Shown here piece after piece: positions 8,552 to 17,582 of a DNA stretch of 64,000 nucleotides (positions within the stretch are counted from its first letter, which is position 1; each line of letters begins with the position of its first letter). Location: NCBI RefSeq assembly GCF_013410035.1, contig NZ_JACCBW010000007.1, positions 49,112-113,111 on the forward strand, in the 5' to 3' direction. Below the pieces are notes generated by a model. It ran no database searches and was not told the origin of the DNA. It saw nothing but the letters and a program-made list of their open reading frames with translations. The position numbers and the translations under genes were made by a program. This DNA is from Nocardioides cavernae (GTDB taxonomy: Bacteria > Actinomycetota > Actinomycetes > Propionibacteriales > Nocardioidaceae).

Positions 8552-8791
8552 TCAGTCGAGCCGGCGCACGACGTAGCGGGGCCGTCCGTCGTCGGTGACC
8601 TCGGCGCGGACGTACTCCTGGCCCTTCATCCGGCACCAGGCGGGCACGTCCACCGCCGCCGCGGGGTCCAGCGCCACCACGGCGAGCAGCTGGCCGACCT
8701 CCACCTCGCCGAGGTGCCGCGCGAGCTCGATGACCGGCATCGGGCAGGGCATGGTGGTGCAGTCGAGCTCCAGGGCCGCGCGCTCGCTCAC
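8552..8791 (-). CDS. TusA-like sulfurtransferase / SirA domain protein
   Basis: 79 residues with the TusA/SirA core LDCTTMPCPMPVIELARHL; the second Cys of the CPxP motif is the sulfur-carrying residue. Its GTG start overlaps the stop codon of the cysteine desulfurase by 4 nt (GTGA), so the two are translationally coupled. By family it would accept persulfide sulfur from the desulfurase and pass it on, for example to tRNA thiolation or molybdenum-cofactor systems. The acceptor is not evident here. Confidence 0.88.
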   Translation of the reverse strand: MSERAALELDCTTMPCPMPVIELARHLGEVEVGQLLAVVALDPAAAVDVPAWCRMKGQEYVRAEVTDDGRPRYVVRRLD

Positions 8792-9915
8792 ATCCCCACC
8801 CGGGACCTGATCTCGGCGACCACGCCGGGCAGCGCGTCGCAGAAGGCGTCGACGTCGGCACGGGTGGTGTCGCGGTGCAGCGAGAGCCGGACGTTGCCGT
8901 GCGTGAGCACGCCCATCGCCTCCAGGACGTGGCTCGGGGTCAGCGTGGACGCGGTGCAGGCCGAGCCGCTGGCGATGCCGAGACCGCGCCGGTCGAGCTC
9001 GGTGACCAGTGCCTCCCCGTCGACGTAGAGGCAGGAGAACGTCACGAGGTGGGGGAGCCGGTGGTCGGGGTCGCCCACCACCTCGACGTCGGGCACCTCG
9101 GCGCCCACGCGACGGCGTACGACGTCGACGAGCGCGTGCTGCCTGGCCCCGACCTCCTCGCGCTCGGCCACCACGGCCTGCAGCGCGGCAGCGGCGGCGA
9201 GGACGCCGGGGACGTTCTCGAAGCCGGTCGAGCGCTCGTCGACGCGGTCGTCGCCGGGGAAGGGGTTGCGCCACCGCGCCCGCTTGCGCACGAGCAGCAC
9301 CCCCACCCCGGCCGGTCCGCCCCACTTGTGGGCCGACCCTGCAGCGGCGGACCAGCCCTCGGGCAGCGGCAGCCGGCCCATCGAGGCGCAGGCGTCGGTG
9401 AAGAGCGGGACGTCGTCGGGCAGCGCGAGGCGACCGACCGGCTGGACGGTGCCGACCTCGTGGTTGGCGGTCTGCAGGGCGACCACCCCGACCTCGGGCG
9501 ACGCGGCCGCCTGCGTGAGCTCGTCACCGCGGACACGGCCGTCACCGGTCACCCCGACCTCCCGGGCACGTGCGCCCCAGGCGACCGCGTGCCGCACCGC
9601 GGAGTGCTCCACCGCCGGGTGGACGACGACGTCGCCGCGGCGCGAGCCCCGCACGAGTCCGAGCAGGCCCAGGTGGACCGCGTGCGTGCCGCTCGGCGTG
9701 AACGTGACCTCGTCGGGGCGTACGCCCAGCGCCTGCGCCGTCGCGTCGCGCGCGTTGTCGAGCAGCAGCCGCGCCTCCCGACCCGGGCGGTGCAGGCGCC
9801 GGGGGTCGGCGTACCCCCGGTCGAGGGCCGCGAGGAGCACCTCGCGGGCCGCCGGGTGGAGCGGCTCGGACGAGGCGCTGTCCAGGTCGCCCGGTCCGGT
9901 CATGGGCGCGGTCAC
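8788..9915 (-). CDS. Cysteine desulfurase (class V aminotransferase, NifS/IscS-like)
   Basis: 375 residues. The PLP-binding SAHKWGGPAG motif is near residue 195, a TANHEVGTVQPV motif near 150, and the flexible catalytic-Cys loop SGSACTASTLTPSHVL near 315. It would convert cysteine to alanine and an enzyme-bound persulfide. Coupling to the TusA-like gene by a 4-nt overlap predicts a dedicated sulfur relay separate from the SUF machinery, with which erpA would work. A second in-frame ATG at residue 5 is an alternative start. It is divergent from ctaC with 129 bp between the starts. Confidence 0.92.
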   Translation of the reverse strand: MTAPMTGPGDLDSASSEPLHPAAREVLLAALDRGYADPRRLHRPGREARLLLDNARDATAQALGVRPDEVTFTPSGTHAVHLGLLGLVRGSRRGDVVVHPAVEHSAVRHAVAWGARAREVGVTGDGRVRGDELTQAAASPEVGVVALQTANHEVGTVQPVGRLALPDDVPLFTDACASMGRLPLPEGWSAAAGSAHKWGGPAGVGVLLVRKRARWRNPFPGDDRVDERSTGFENVPGVLAAAAALQAVVAEREEVGARQHALVDVVRRRVGAEVPDVEVVGDPDHRLPHLVTFSCLYVDGEALVTELDRRGLGIASGSACTASTLTPSHVLEAMGVLTHGNVRLSLHRDTTRADVDAFCDALPGVVAEIRSRVGM

Positions 9916-10002
9916 AGGGGCAACTTATGCCACGCAGGCGTGGGTCCCACCACAGTTCGGACGACACCCCACCCTGCCCGGCACGACGGAGCCGGATGGG
10001 GA

Positions 10003-10008
10003 TACTCT
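10003..10008 (+). promoter_or_regulatory. Candidate -10 upstream of ctaC
   Basis: TACTCT lies 37 nt before the ctaC GTG. A GAGAGAGG ribosome site follows at about 10030-10037, so this operon, unlike many neighbours, probably has a short leader. No convincing -35 is visible. Confidence 0.35.
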
Positions 10009-10044
10009 CTACAGGTCGAGAAGGACCGAGAGAGAGGCTCGTCA

Positions 10045-10971
10045 GTGGGTCTGCAAGTCCCCAACCTTCCAGGTGCGCTCGTGCGGCGCACCCTGAAGGT
10101 CGCGCTGCTGGGCGTGACGATGCTGGTGCTGGCCGGGTGCTCCGAGGCCGACCAGCACCAGATCCGCAACCTCGCCATGCCCGACCGCGCGAGCGCGGAG
10201 GGCCCCTACACCTACGAGCTGTGGAAGTGGGCGTGGGTCGCCGCGATGGTGACCGGTGTCATCGTCTGGGGCCTGATCTTCTACGCCGTCGTGCGGTTCC
10301 GCCGACGCAGCGACGACGAGGTCCCGCGGCAGACGCGCTACAACCTCCCGCTCGAGGTCTTCTACACGATCGCCCCGGTCCTCATGTGCGTCGTGTTCTT
10401 CTTCCACACCGTCCGCGTCCAGGACGAGGTCCTCAACATCGACCCCGAGCCCGACGTGACCGTCGAGGTCCTGGGCCAGCAGTGGTCGTGGACCTTCAAC
10501 CACGGCATCGGCGAGCAGGACCCGAGCGCGACGGCCGAGTACGACAGCGAGGGCGAGGCCGACTTCGCCTACGACTCCTACGTCTACACCTCCGGCACCG
10601 GCGCCCAGATCCCGACGCTCGTGCTCCCGGTCGACCAGACCATCCAGTTCAACCTGCACTCGCCCGACGTCATCCACGACTTCGGCGTGCCGGCGTTCCT
10701 CGTCAAGATGGACGTCATCCCCGGCCGCGTGAACAAGCTCCAGATCACGCCGACCGTCGAGGGGACCTACGCCGGCAAGTGCTACGAGCTCTGCGGCGTC
10801 TCCCACTCCCGGATGCTCTTCAACGTCGAGGTCGTCAGCCAGGACGAGTACGAGGCCTACCTCGCCGACCTGGCCGAGGCGGGCAACACCGCCGAGACCC
10901 CCGTCCTCGGTGGCGACTACGTCCGCGAGCAGGCCGGCCTCGAGACCGACTCGGAAGGACACAGCGAGTGA
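10045..10971 (+). CDS. ctaC: Cytochrome c oxidase subunit II
   Basis: 308 residues. An N-terminal lipoprotein signal peptide ends in VLAGC near residue 32, then two membrane helices (around 62-90 and 107-130), then a periplasm-side cupredoxin domain with the CuA site GKCYELCGVSHSRM near residue 250. It takes electrons from the QcrC/cytochrome c side of the bcc-aa3 supercomplex and passes them to subunit I. An acidic insertion (DPSATAEYDSEGEAD) in the extracellular domain is in the style of actinobacterial CtaC. First gene of ctaC-ctaD-ctaF; its stop overlaps the ctaD start by 4 nt. Confidence 0.97.
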   Translation: MGLQVPNLPGALVRRTLKVALLGVTMLVLAGCSEADQHQIRNLAMPDRASAEGPYTYELWKWAWVAAMVTGVIVWGLIFYAVVRFRRRSDDEVPRQTRYNLPLEVFYTIAPVLMCVVFFFHTVRVQDEVLNIDPEPDVTVEVLGQQWSWTFNHGIGEQDPSATAEYDSEGEADFAYDSYVYTSGTGAQIPTLVLPVDQTIQFNLHSPDVIHDFGVPAFLVKMDVIPGRVNKLQITPTVEGTYAGKCYELCGVSHSRMLFNVEVVSQDEYEAYLADLAEAGNTAETPVLGGDYVREQAGLETDSEGHSE

Positions 10972-12746
10972 CCGCCACCACGTCCACCGCTCCGCAGAGC
11001 CCGGCGCAGCCTCCGGAGCAGCCGCGCAAGACGCTCGGCCAGCAGGTCGTCCGGCTGCTCACGACGACCGACCACAAGCTGATCGGCAAGATGTACCTCA
11101 TCACGTCGTTCGGCTGGTTCCTGGCCGCCGGCCTGATGGCGATGCTGATCCGCGCCGAGCTCGCCTACCCGGGCATGCAGGTCGTCAACGACCAGCTCTA
11201 CAACCAGTTGTTCACGATGCACGGCACGATCATGCTGCTGCTGTTCGCGACGCCGCTGTTCTTCGGCTTCTCCAACGTGATCATGCCGCTGCAGATCGGC
11301 GCACCCGACGTCGCGTTCCCGCGCCTCAACATGTTCAGCTACTGGCTGTTCCTGTTCGGTGGCCTCATCGCCGCGTCCGGCTTCCTCACCCCGCAGGGGG
11401 CCGCCGACTTCGGCTGGTTCGCCTACACGCCGCTCTCCGACGCCGTCCGCAGCCCGGGCGTCGGCGGCGACCTCTGGATCATGGGTCTGTGGATGGCCGG
11501 TCTCGGCTCCATCCTCGGTGGCGTCAACTTCATCACCACGATCATCTGCATGCGCGCGCCCGGCATGACGATGTTCCGGATGCCGATCTTCGTCTGGAAC
11601 ACGCTCATCACCTCGATGCTCGTGATCCTGGTCTTCCCGATCCTCGCGGGCGCCCTGCTCTCGCTCGAGGCCGACCGGCTCTTCGGCGCCCACGTCTTCG
11701 ACCCGTCGCACGGCGGACCGATCCTGTGGCAGCACCTGTTCTGGTTCTTCGGGCACCCCGAGGTCTACATCATCGCGCTGCCGTTCTTCGGCATCATCTC
11801 CGAGATCCTCCCGGTCTTCAGCCGCAAGCCGATCTTCGGCTACGTCGGCCTGGTCGCCGCGACGCTCGGCATCGCGATGCTCTCGGTGGCCGTCTGGGCC
11901 CACCACATGTTCGTCACCGGCGCGGTCGACCTGCCGTTCTTCTCCGGCATGACGTTCCTCATCGCCGTGCCGACAGGCGTGAAGTTCTTCAACTGGATCG
12001 GCACGATGTGGGGCGGGAGCCTGTCGTTCGACACCCCGATGCTGTGGTCGATCGGCTTCCTCACCACCTTCCTCTTCGGTGGCCTCACCGGCGTCATCCT
12101 GGCCAGCCCGCCGCTCGACTTCCACGTGTCCGACTCCTACTTCGTGGTGGCGCACTTCCACTACGTGGTCTTCGGCACCGTGGTGTTCGCGATGTTCGCC
12201 GGGTTCTACTTCTGGTGGCCCAAGATGACCGGCAAGATGCTCGACGAGCGTCTCGGCAAGGTGCACTTCTGGATCCTGTTCATCGGCTTCCACACCACGT
12301 TCCTCGTCCAGCACTGGCTGGGTGTCGAGGGCATGCCGCGCCGCTACGCCGACTACCTGCCCGACGACGGCTTCACGACGCTCAACCAGATCTCCACGGT
12401 GGGCTCGTTCCTGCTCGGTGCGTCGATGCTGCCGTTCCTCTACAACGTCTACGTCTCCGCCCGGGGTCCGAAGGTCGAGGTCGACGACCCGTGGGGCTGG
12501 GGCCGCTCGCTCGAGTGGGCTACCAGCTCCCCGCCGCCGCGCCACAACTTCCACACCCTGCCGCGGATCCGTTCCGAGTCGCCGGCCTTCGACCTCCACC
12601 ACCCGGAGATCGCGATGCTGGAGCTTCACGAGAACCCGGGTGAGCGCAACGGTGACGTCGCCGACGCCCCGGACGTCGAGGGACGCGAGGAGCTGCTCCG
12701 CCAGCGCGCCGAGCGCAACGACCCCAACGAGGGAGACAACCGATGA
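10968..12746 (+). CDS. ctaD: Cytochrome c oxidase subunit I
   Basis: 592 residues with twelve predicted membrane helices. Haem and CuB ligands are recognisable in FTMHGTIMLLLF, the WFFGHPEVYIIALP loop, WAHHMF and VVAHFHYV. It reduces oxygen to water and pumps protons as the catalytic subunit of the aa3 oxidase. The GTG start overlaps the ctaC stop (GTGA), and its own stop overlaps the ctaF start (ATGA). The C-terminal ~60 residues are hydrophilic and acidic, as in other actinobacteria. Confidence 0.98.
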   Translation: MTATTSTAPQSPAQPPEQPRKTLGQQVVRLLTTTDHKLIGKMYLITSFGWFLAAGLMAMLIRAELAYPGMQVVNDQLYNQLFTMHGTIMLLLFATPLFFGFSNVIMPLQIGAPDVAFPRLNMFSYWLFLFGGLIAASGFLTPQGAADFGWFAYTPLSDAVRSPGVGGDLWIMGLWMAGLGSILGGVNFITTIICMRAPGMTMFRMPIFVWNTLITSMLVILVFPILAGALLSLEADRLFGAHVFDPSHGGPILWQHLFWFFGHPEVYIIALPFFGIISEILPVFSRKPIFGYVGLVAATLGIAMLSVAVWAHHMFVTGAVDLPFFSGMTFLIAVPTGVKFFNWIGTMWGGSLSFDTPMLWSIGFLTTFLFGGLTGVILASPPLDFHVSDSYFVVAHFHYVVFGTVVFAMFAGFYFWWPKMTGKMLDERLGKVHFWILFIGFHTTFLVQHWLGVEGMPRRYADYLPDDGFTTLNQISTVGSFLLGASMLPFLYNVYVSARGPKVEVDDPWGWGRSLEWATSSPPPRHNFHTLPRIRSESPAFDLHHPEIAMLELHENPGERNGDVADAPDVEGREELLRQRAERNDPNEGDNR

Positions 12747-13141
12747 AGGCCGAGGCATGGATCTTCGGTGTGACCGCGATCTTCGTGGCGGTCGTGACGC
12801 CGGCCTACTGGTTCCTCGCCGAGGACTGGACCGGCACGTCCGCCCTGGTCATGACCGCGCTGCTCTTCGGCATGGTGACCCTCTACCTCGGCTTCCACGC
12901 CACGCGCATGGACCCGCGGCCCGAGGACCGCAAGGACGGTGACATCGCCGACGGCGCCGGCGAGCTGGGCTTCTTCCCGCCCTACTCGTGGTGGCCGCTG
13001 TGGTGCGCGCTCGCCCTCGGCGTGATCGTCTTCGGCACGGCGATGTCGGCCTGGTGGCTCGTGGTCATCGGCTTCACCGTCGGCACCGTGATGACCTGCG
13101 GCTTCGTCTTCGAGTACTACCGGGGCGAGCACGCCCACTGA
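12743..13141 (+). CDS. ctaF: Cytochrome c oxidase subunit IV (CtaF)
   Basis: 132 residues with four hydrophobic helices (about 5-27, 34-53, 80-100, 103-122) and the PYSWWPLWCALALG motif typical of actinobacterial CtaF. This small subunit is part of the aa3 oxidase and of the bcc-aa3 supercomplex. It starts in a 4-nt overlap with ctaD and is followed by a strong hairpin at 13172-13211, so the ctaCDF unit ends here. Confidence 0.95.
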   Translation: MKAEAWIFGVTAIFVAVVTPAYWFLAEDWTGTSALVMTALLFGMVTLYLGFHATRMDPRPEDRKDGDIADGAGELGFFPPYSWWPLWCALALGVIVFGTAMSAWWLVVIGFTVGTVMTCGFVFEYYRGEHAH

Positions 13142-13171
13142 GCGCTCGCGCCGCGCCCATCGACGCTTAAC

Positions 13172-13211
13172 GGAACAGCCCGCCCAGCACGTACGCTGGA
13201 CGGGCTGTTCC
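13172..13211 (+). terminator. Terminator after ctaCDF
   Basis: A 17-bp stem with one mismatch (GGAACAGCCCGCCCAGC against its complement) closes a 6-nt ACGTAC loop. It lies 30 nt after the ctaF stop and before the L,D-transpeptidase gene. Confidence 0.85.
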
Positions 13212-13246
13212 TGTTCCACCTGATCGTCTCACTGGGGGTACGCCGC

Positions 13247-14479
13247 ATGCGCTCTCGCGCGCTCTCGTCCTCGACACCTGCGCTCCGTCGTACGGCCGCC
13301 GCCGCGTCGTTGCTGACCCTCGCAGCGGGTCTCTCGGCCTGCACCACGAGCTTGGGTGCGGGAGCCGGGGACGGTGCGGACCGGCCCGGACGCACGGCCG
13401 CCGGCGCCGCCGAGACCGCCCCTCCCGAGCCCGTCCGCCTGACGACGAGCTTCGCCGACGCCAAGGCCGTCCCGATCGACGCCCCGGTCACGGTCACGAC
13501 CCCCGGCGGCACCCTCGACGACGTCGAGGTCACCTCGGCCGCAGGGACGCTGGAGGGCGCGGTGACGGACGGCACCTGGACCTCCGCCACCCGCCTGGAG
13601 CCCGGCACCGACTACGCCATCACCGCGACGGCGACCCGCTCCGACGGCCGCACGGTCGAGCGCACCCGGGCCTTCCACACGGTCGACCTCACCCTCGCCG
13701 AGCAGACCTACGCCTCCGTCGCGCCGCTCGACGGGGAGACCGTCGGCGTCGGCATGCCGGTCGTCGTCACCTTCGACGTCCCGGTGAGCGACCGCGCGCT
13801 CTTCGAGCAGCACATGGAGGTCACCAGCACGCCGGCCCAGAAGGGCTCGTGGTACTGGCTGAGCGACCGCGAGGCCCGCTGGCGCCCCGCGAGCTACTGG
13901 AAGGCCGGGACGAAGGTCGCGATCGACCTCGCCATCAACAGCCTGCCCGCCGGCAACGGCGTCTACGGCCAGGAGGACCGGCGCATCTCGTTCGAGGTCG
14001 GCGACGCGCACGTCTACAAGGTCGACGCCCGCACCCACCAGATGCAGGTCTTCTCCAACGGCGACCTGCTGCGCACCCTGCCGATCACGACCGGCAAGCC
14101 CGGCTTCGTCACCCGCTCGGGCACGAAGGTCATCATGGAGAAGTTCGCCGAGCGGCGGATGAACTCCGAGACGGTCGGCATCAACCGCAACAGCCCGGAG
14201 GCCTACGACATCGACGACGTGCAGTGGGCCATGCGGCTCACCAACTCGGGGGAGTTCATCCACGCGGCGCCGTGGTCCGTCGGGTCCCAGGGCTACGCCA
14301 ACGTCTCCCACGGCTGCACCGGCATGTCGACCGCCGACGCGGGGTGGCTGTACGCCATGAGCCGCCGTGGCGACGTCGTCGAGTACACCGGCACCGACCG
14401 CCAGATGACGCTGGACAACGGCTACGGCGACTGGAACCTCTCGGCGAAGGCGTGGAAGCAGGGGTCCGCCCTCTCCTGA
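13247..14479 (+). CDS. L,D-transpeptidase lipoprotein (YkuD domain with two Ig-like domains)
   Basis: 410 residues. The signal peptide ends in a lipobox-like LSAC near residue 32, and two Ig-like modules follow (about 60-140 and 145-245, the second with the TFDVPVSDRALFEQHMEV segment). The YkuD catalytic domain has the HAAPW and VSHGCTGMS signature, whose Cys forms the acyl-enzyme. By family it makes 3-3 crosslinks between meso-DAP residues of peptidoglycan on the outer face, like mycobacterial LdtMt2, whose domain order it shares. It is single-gene, bounded by the ctaF terminator and rtcB. Confidence 0.95.
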   Translation: MRSRALSSSTPALRRTAAAASLLTLAAGLSACTTSLGAGAGDGADRPGRTAAGAAETAPPEPVRLTTSFADAKAVPIDAPVTVTTPGGTLDDVEVTSAAGTLEGAVTDGTWTSATRLEPGTDYAITATATRSDGRTVERTRAFHTVDLTLAEQTYASVAPLDGETVGVGMPVVVTFDVPVSDRALFEQHMEVTSTPAQKGSWYWLSDREARWRPASYWKAGTKVAIDLAINSLPAGNGVYGQEDRRISFEVGDAHVYKVDARTHQMQVFSNGDLLRTLPITTGKPGFVTRSGTKVIMEKFAERRMNSETVGINRNSPEAYDIDDVQWAMRLTNSGEFIHAAPWSVGSQGYANVSHGCTGMSTADAGWLYAMSRRGDVVEYTGTDRQMTLDNGYGDWNLSAKAWKQGSALS

Positions 14480-14581
14480 TGCACACCCGAAATGGGCGGT
14501 GCAACCCCATTCGCCTTCCCTAGCATCTCCCGTCGGTCCGCGTCCGCGGGCCGGCACGACGAAGCAGGACGAGGAAGGACG

Positions 14582-15745
14582 ATGGAGCAGCTGACCCCGA
14601 CGCTCATGAGCTGGGCGTCGATCCTGGAGGACGACACGCGCGAGCAGGCGGAGTCGACGGCACGGATGCCGTTCATCCACCCGCACGTGGCGCTGATGCC
14701 CGACGCGCACCTGGGCCTGGGCGCCACGGTGGGGTCGGTGATCCCGACCCTCGGCGCGATCATCCCGGCCGCCGTCGGCGTGGACATCGGTTGCGGCATG
14801 ATCGCGGTGCGCACCCAGTACGCCGTGGGTGACCTGCCCGAGGACCGCAGGCCGGTCCGGGAGGCGATCGAGCGGGCGATCCCGCTGAATGCCGGCGCGG
14901 CGAACCGCACGGTGAGCCGGGAGCACACCGAGGTGCGGCTCGCCCGGTTGCGCGAGCTCGCCGAGGCCGCCGGCTTCGACCCCGGGACGTACGCGCGGCG
15001 GTGGGACCTCCAGCTGGGCACGCTCGGGTCGGGCAACCACTTCATCGAGGTGACGGCCGACGAGACCGGGGGAGTGTGGCTGTTCCTGCACTCGGGCTCA
15101 CGGGGCGTGGGCAACCGGATCGCCCAGAAGCACATCGGCGTCGCGCGCGAGGTCTGCGCGGATGTCGACCTGCCGCACCGCGACCTGGCCTACCTGACGG
15201 AGGGCACGGACGACTTCGACGCCTACATCCGCGAGATGCGGTGGGCGCAGACCTACGCCCTGCTCAACCGTGAGGAGATGATGGATCGGGTCGTGCGCCA
15301 GTTCGGCGAGTGGGTCGGCGGCGACGTGGAGCGGGTGGAGGAGATCAACTGCCACCACAACTACACCGAGCGCGAGCACCACTACGGCCGGGACGTCTGG
15401 CTGTCCCGCAAGGGCGCGATCAACGCCGAGGCGGGTCGGCCCGGGCTGATCCCGGGATCGATGGGCACGGCGTCCTACGTGGTGGTCGGCACGGGCGACC
15501 CGGTCTCCCTGCGCTCGGCGCCGCACGGTGCCGGTCGGGAGTACTCCCGGACCCGGGCGCGCAGGACGTTCAACGCCGACGACCTCCGTGCCGCGATGGT
15601 GGGCATCGAGTACCGCGACACCGACGCGTTCATCGACGAGATCCCGGCGGCGTACAAGGACATCGACCAGGTGATGTCCGACGCGGCCGAGCTCGTGGAG
15701 GTACGCCACGTGCTGCGCCAGCTCGTCAACGTCAAGGGCGACTGA
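14582..15745 (+). CDS. rtcB: RtcB family RNA-splicing ligase
   Basis: 387 residues with the RtcB core: MPDAHLGLGATVGSV near residue 37, GVDIGCGM (metal-binding Cys), LGSGNHFIE, SGSRGVGN, INCHHNYTEREHH, RKGAINA and IPGSMGTASYVV, ending in VRHVLRQLVNVKGD. RtcB joins 2',3'-cyclic phosphate and 5'-OH RNA ends using GTP and Mn2+, in tRNA repair or splicing. It is shorter than the ~480-residue archaeal enzyme, as the actinobacterial type is. A good GAGGAAGGA ribosome site precedes the ATG. There is no archease or RtcA gene beside it. A TAGCAT hexamer at 14521-14526 may be its -10. Confidence 0.95.
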   Translation: MEQLTPTLMSWASILEDDTREQAESTARMPFIHPHVALMPDAHLGLGATVGSVIPTLGAIIPAAVGVDIGCGMIAVRTQYAVGDLPEDRRPVREAIERAIPLNAGAANRTVSREHTEVRLARLRELAEAAGFDPGTYARRWDLQLGTLGSGNHFIEVTADETGGVWLFLHSGSRGVGNRIAQKHIGVAREVCADVDLPHRDLAYLTEGTDDFDAYIREMRWAQTYALLNREEMMDRVVRQFGEWVGGDVERVEEINCHHNYTEREHHYGRDVWLSRKGAINAEAGRPGLIPGSMGTASYVVVGTGDPVSLRSAPHGAGREYSRTRARRTFNADDLRAAMVGIEYRDTDAFIDEIPAAYKDIDQVMSDAAELVEVRHVLRQLVNVKGD

Positions 15746-15764
15746 CCCGGGTCGTCGCGGACGG

Positions 15765-15801
15765 CGAAGGGCCCGCCTGGATCATCCAGGCGGGCCCTTC
15801 G
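15765..15801. terminator. Bidirectional terminator between rtcB and qcrB
   Basis: A perfect 16-bp stem (CGAAGGGCCCGCCTGG and complement) around ATCAT lies between two convergent genes, 20 nt after the rtcB stop and 27 nt from the qcrB stop. Confidence 0.9.
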
Positions 15802-15827
15802 TGTGTCGTACGTCGTGCGTGCGCGAC

Positions 15828-17582
15828 TCAGTGGTCGCGCAGCGGCACCTCGTCGGTGTCGCGCAGGCGGTGGTCGTCGAACTGGTGACCGTCCGCCGGG
15901 TGGTCGAGACCCGACTGGAGCTCGGCCTCGTGCTCGGCGTGGTGGTGCGCCTCCTCGAGCTCGGCCCGGGTGGGCTTCTGCACGTTGTGGCGGTACATCC
16001 ACGAGGAGAGCCTGGCGCGCAGCTTCTCCGAGCGCGAGTTGGGTGCCGCCACGCCGGCGGCGTCGGTGTCGCCCCCGACGGCGTGGATCTCGTCCCGCTC
16101 ACGCGCGGTGAGCGTGTAGGCGGCCGTCTCGCTGATCGGCAGGTGCCGCTCGGCGTACTGGCCCTCGGGGGAGCGGGTGATGATGCCCGTCTCGTAGCCG
16201 TGGAGCAGCTTCTCGTTGTCGTGGCGCTGCAGCGAGATGCACCAGCGGCGCGTGATCCAGAACGCCAGGAGCGGACCGAGGAAGATCGCGATGCGCATGA
16301 AGTAGGTGATCTGGTTGATGCTCAGGTGCAGCTTGATCGCGATGATGTCGTTGCCGCCCGCGGCCCAGGCGAGGCCGTAGAAGGTCATCAGGGCGACCAT
16401 GACCGCCGTGCGTGTCGGCGCGTTGCGCGGGCGCTGCAGCAGGTGGTGGTCACGCTTGTCGCCGGTGATCCAGCCCTCGATGAACGGGAGCAGCATCAAG
16501 ATGACGAGCATCAGCGGCGGGACGAGCAGGATCGGGATCAGCACGTTCCACGAGATCGTGTAGCCGAAGATCACGCTCTCCATGTGGCTGGGCATGATCC
16601 GCAGCAGGCCGTCCGGCCAGCCCATGTACCAGTCGGGCTGGGAGCCCGCGGTGACCTTCGTCGGGTCGTAGGGCCCGAACTTCCACACCGGGTTGATCGA
16701 CATCAGGCCACCCATGAGGGCGATGACGCCGAAGACCATGAAGAAGAAGCCACCGGCCTTGGCGGCGTACACGGGCAGCATCGGGTAGCCGACGACGTTC
16801 TGCTCGGTGCGGCCGGGGCCGGGCCACTGCGTGTGCTTGTGGTAGACGAGCAGCAGCATGTGCGCCGCGATCAGGGCCAGCAGGATGCCGGGGATCAGCA
16901 GCACGTGGATGATGTAGAGCCGCGGGATGATCGACTCGCCCGGGAACTCGCCGCCGAAGAGCAGGAACGACATGTAGGTGCCGACGACGGGCGTCGCCTT
17001 GAGGAAGCCGTCCGCGGCGCGGACGCCGGTGCCGGAGAGCAGGTCGTCGGGCAGGGAGTAGCCGGTGAAGCCCTCGAGCGTGCCCAGCAGCAGCAGGATG
17101 CAGCCGATGACCCAGTTGAGCTCGCGCGGCTTGCGGTAGGCGCCGGTGAAGGCGACGCGCAGCAGGTGGACCATCATCGAGGCGATGAAGATGGCCGCCG
17201 CCCAGTGGTGCATCTGGCGCATCAGCAGGCCGCCGCGCACGTCGAAGGAGATGTGCAGCGTCGAGGCCATCGACTCCGACATGCCGACGCCGCGGAGCTG
17301 GTCGTAGGAGCCCTCGTAGGTGATGTGACCCATCGACGGGTTGAACCACAGGGTCAGGAAGACGCCGGTGAGGAGCAGTACGACGAAGCTCCACAGCGCG
17401 ATCTCGCCGAGCATGAACGACCAGTGGTCGGGGAAGACCTTGCGCAGGTTCTTCTTCATCGCGGTGGCCAGGCCGAGCCGGTCGTCGGCCCACGTGGCCA
17501 GCGACCCGGCGGGGCCGGGCTTCTTCGCGGTCGCGGCGTCGGTGCGGTTGCTCGTCGCGACCTTGCTGGTGTCGACGCTCAC
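15828..17582 (-). CDS. qcrB: Cytochrome bc1 complex cytochrome b subunit
   Basis: 584 residues with a long hydrophilic N-terminus, eight or more membrane helices and a ~120-residue hydrophilic C-terminal extension, the actinobacterial form. Haem b ligand regions (RQMHHWAAAIF near 150, and the YHKHTQWPGPG loop near 265) and the Qo-site PDWYMGW stretch, equivalent to PEWY, are visible. It oxidises menaquinol and passes electrons to the Rieske and dihaem c subunits. It is the last gene of ctaE-qcrCAB; its ATG overlaps the qcrA stop (ATGA). The PDWYMGW site corresponds to the pocket of Q203-type inhibitors in mycobacteria. Confidence 0.97.
   Translation of the reverse strand: MSVDTSKVATSNRTDAATAKKPGPAGSLATWADDRLGLATAMKKNLRKVFPDHWSFMLGEIALWSFVVLLLTGVFLTLWFNPSMGHITYEGSYDQLRGVGMSESMASTLHISFDVRGGLLMRQMHHWAAAIFIASMMVHLLRVAFTGAYRKPRELNWVIGCILLLLGTLEGFTGYSLPDDLLSGTGVRAADGFLKATPVVGTYMSFLLFGGEFPGESIIPRLYIIHVLLIPGILLALIAAHMLLLVYHKHTQWPGPGRTEQNVVGYPMLPVYAAKAGGFFFMVFGVIALMGGLMSINPVWKFGPYDPTKVTAGSQPDWYMGWPDGLLRIMPSHMESVIFGYTISWNVLIPILLVPPLMLVILMLLPFIEGWITGDKRDHHLLQRPRNAPTRTAVMVALMTFYGLAWAAGGNDIIAIKLHLSINQITYFMRIAIFLGPLLAFWITRRWCISLQRHDNEKLLHGYETGIITRSPEGQYAERHLPISETAAYTLTARERDEIHAVGGDTDAAGVAAPNSRSEKLRARLSSWMYRHNVQKPTRAELEEAHHHAEHEAELQSGLDHPADGHQFDDHRLRDTDEVPLRDH

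Noticed and set aside
14582..15745. An RNA-repair operon around rtcB
   Set aside because: rtcB is flanked by an L,D-transpeptidase with a separate gap and by a terminator; no archease, RtcA or nuclease partner is present.
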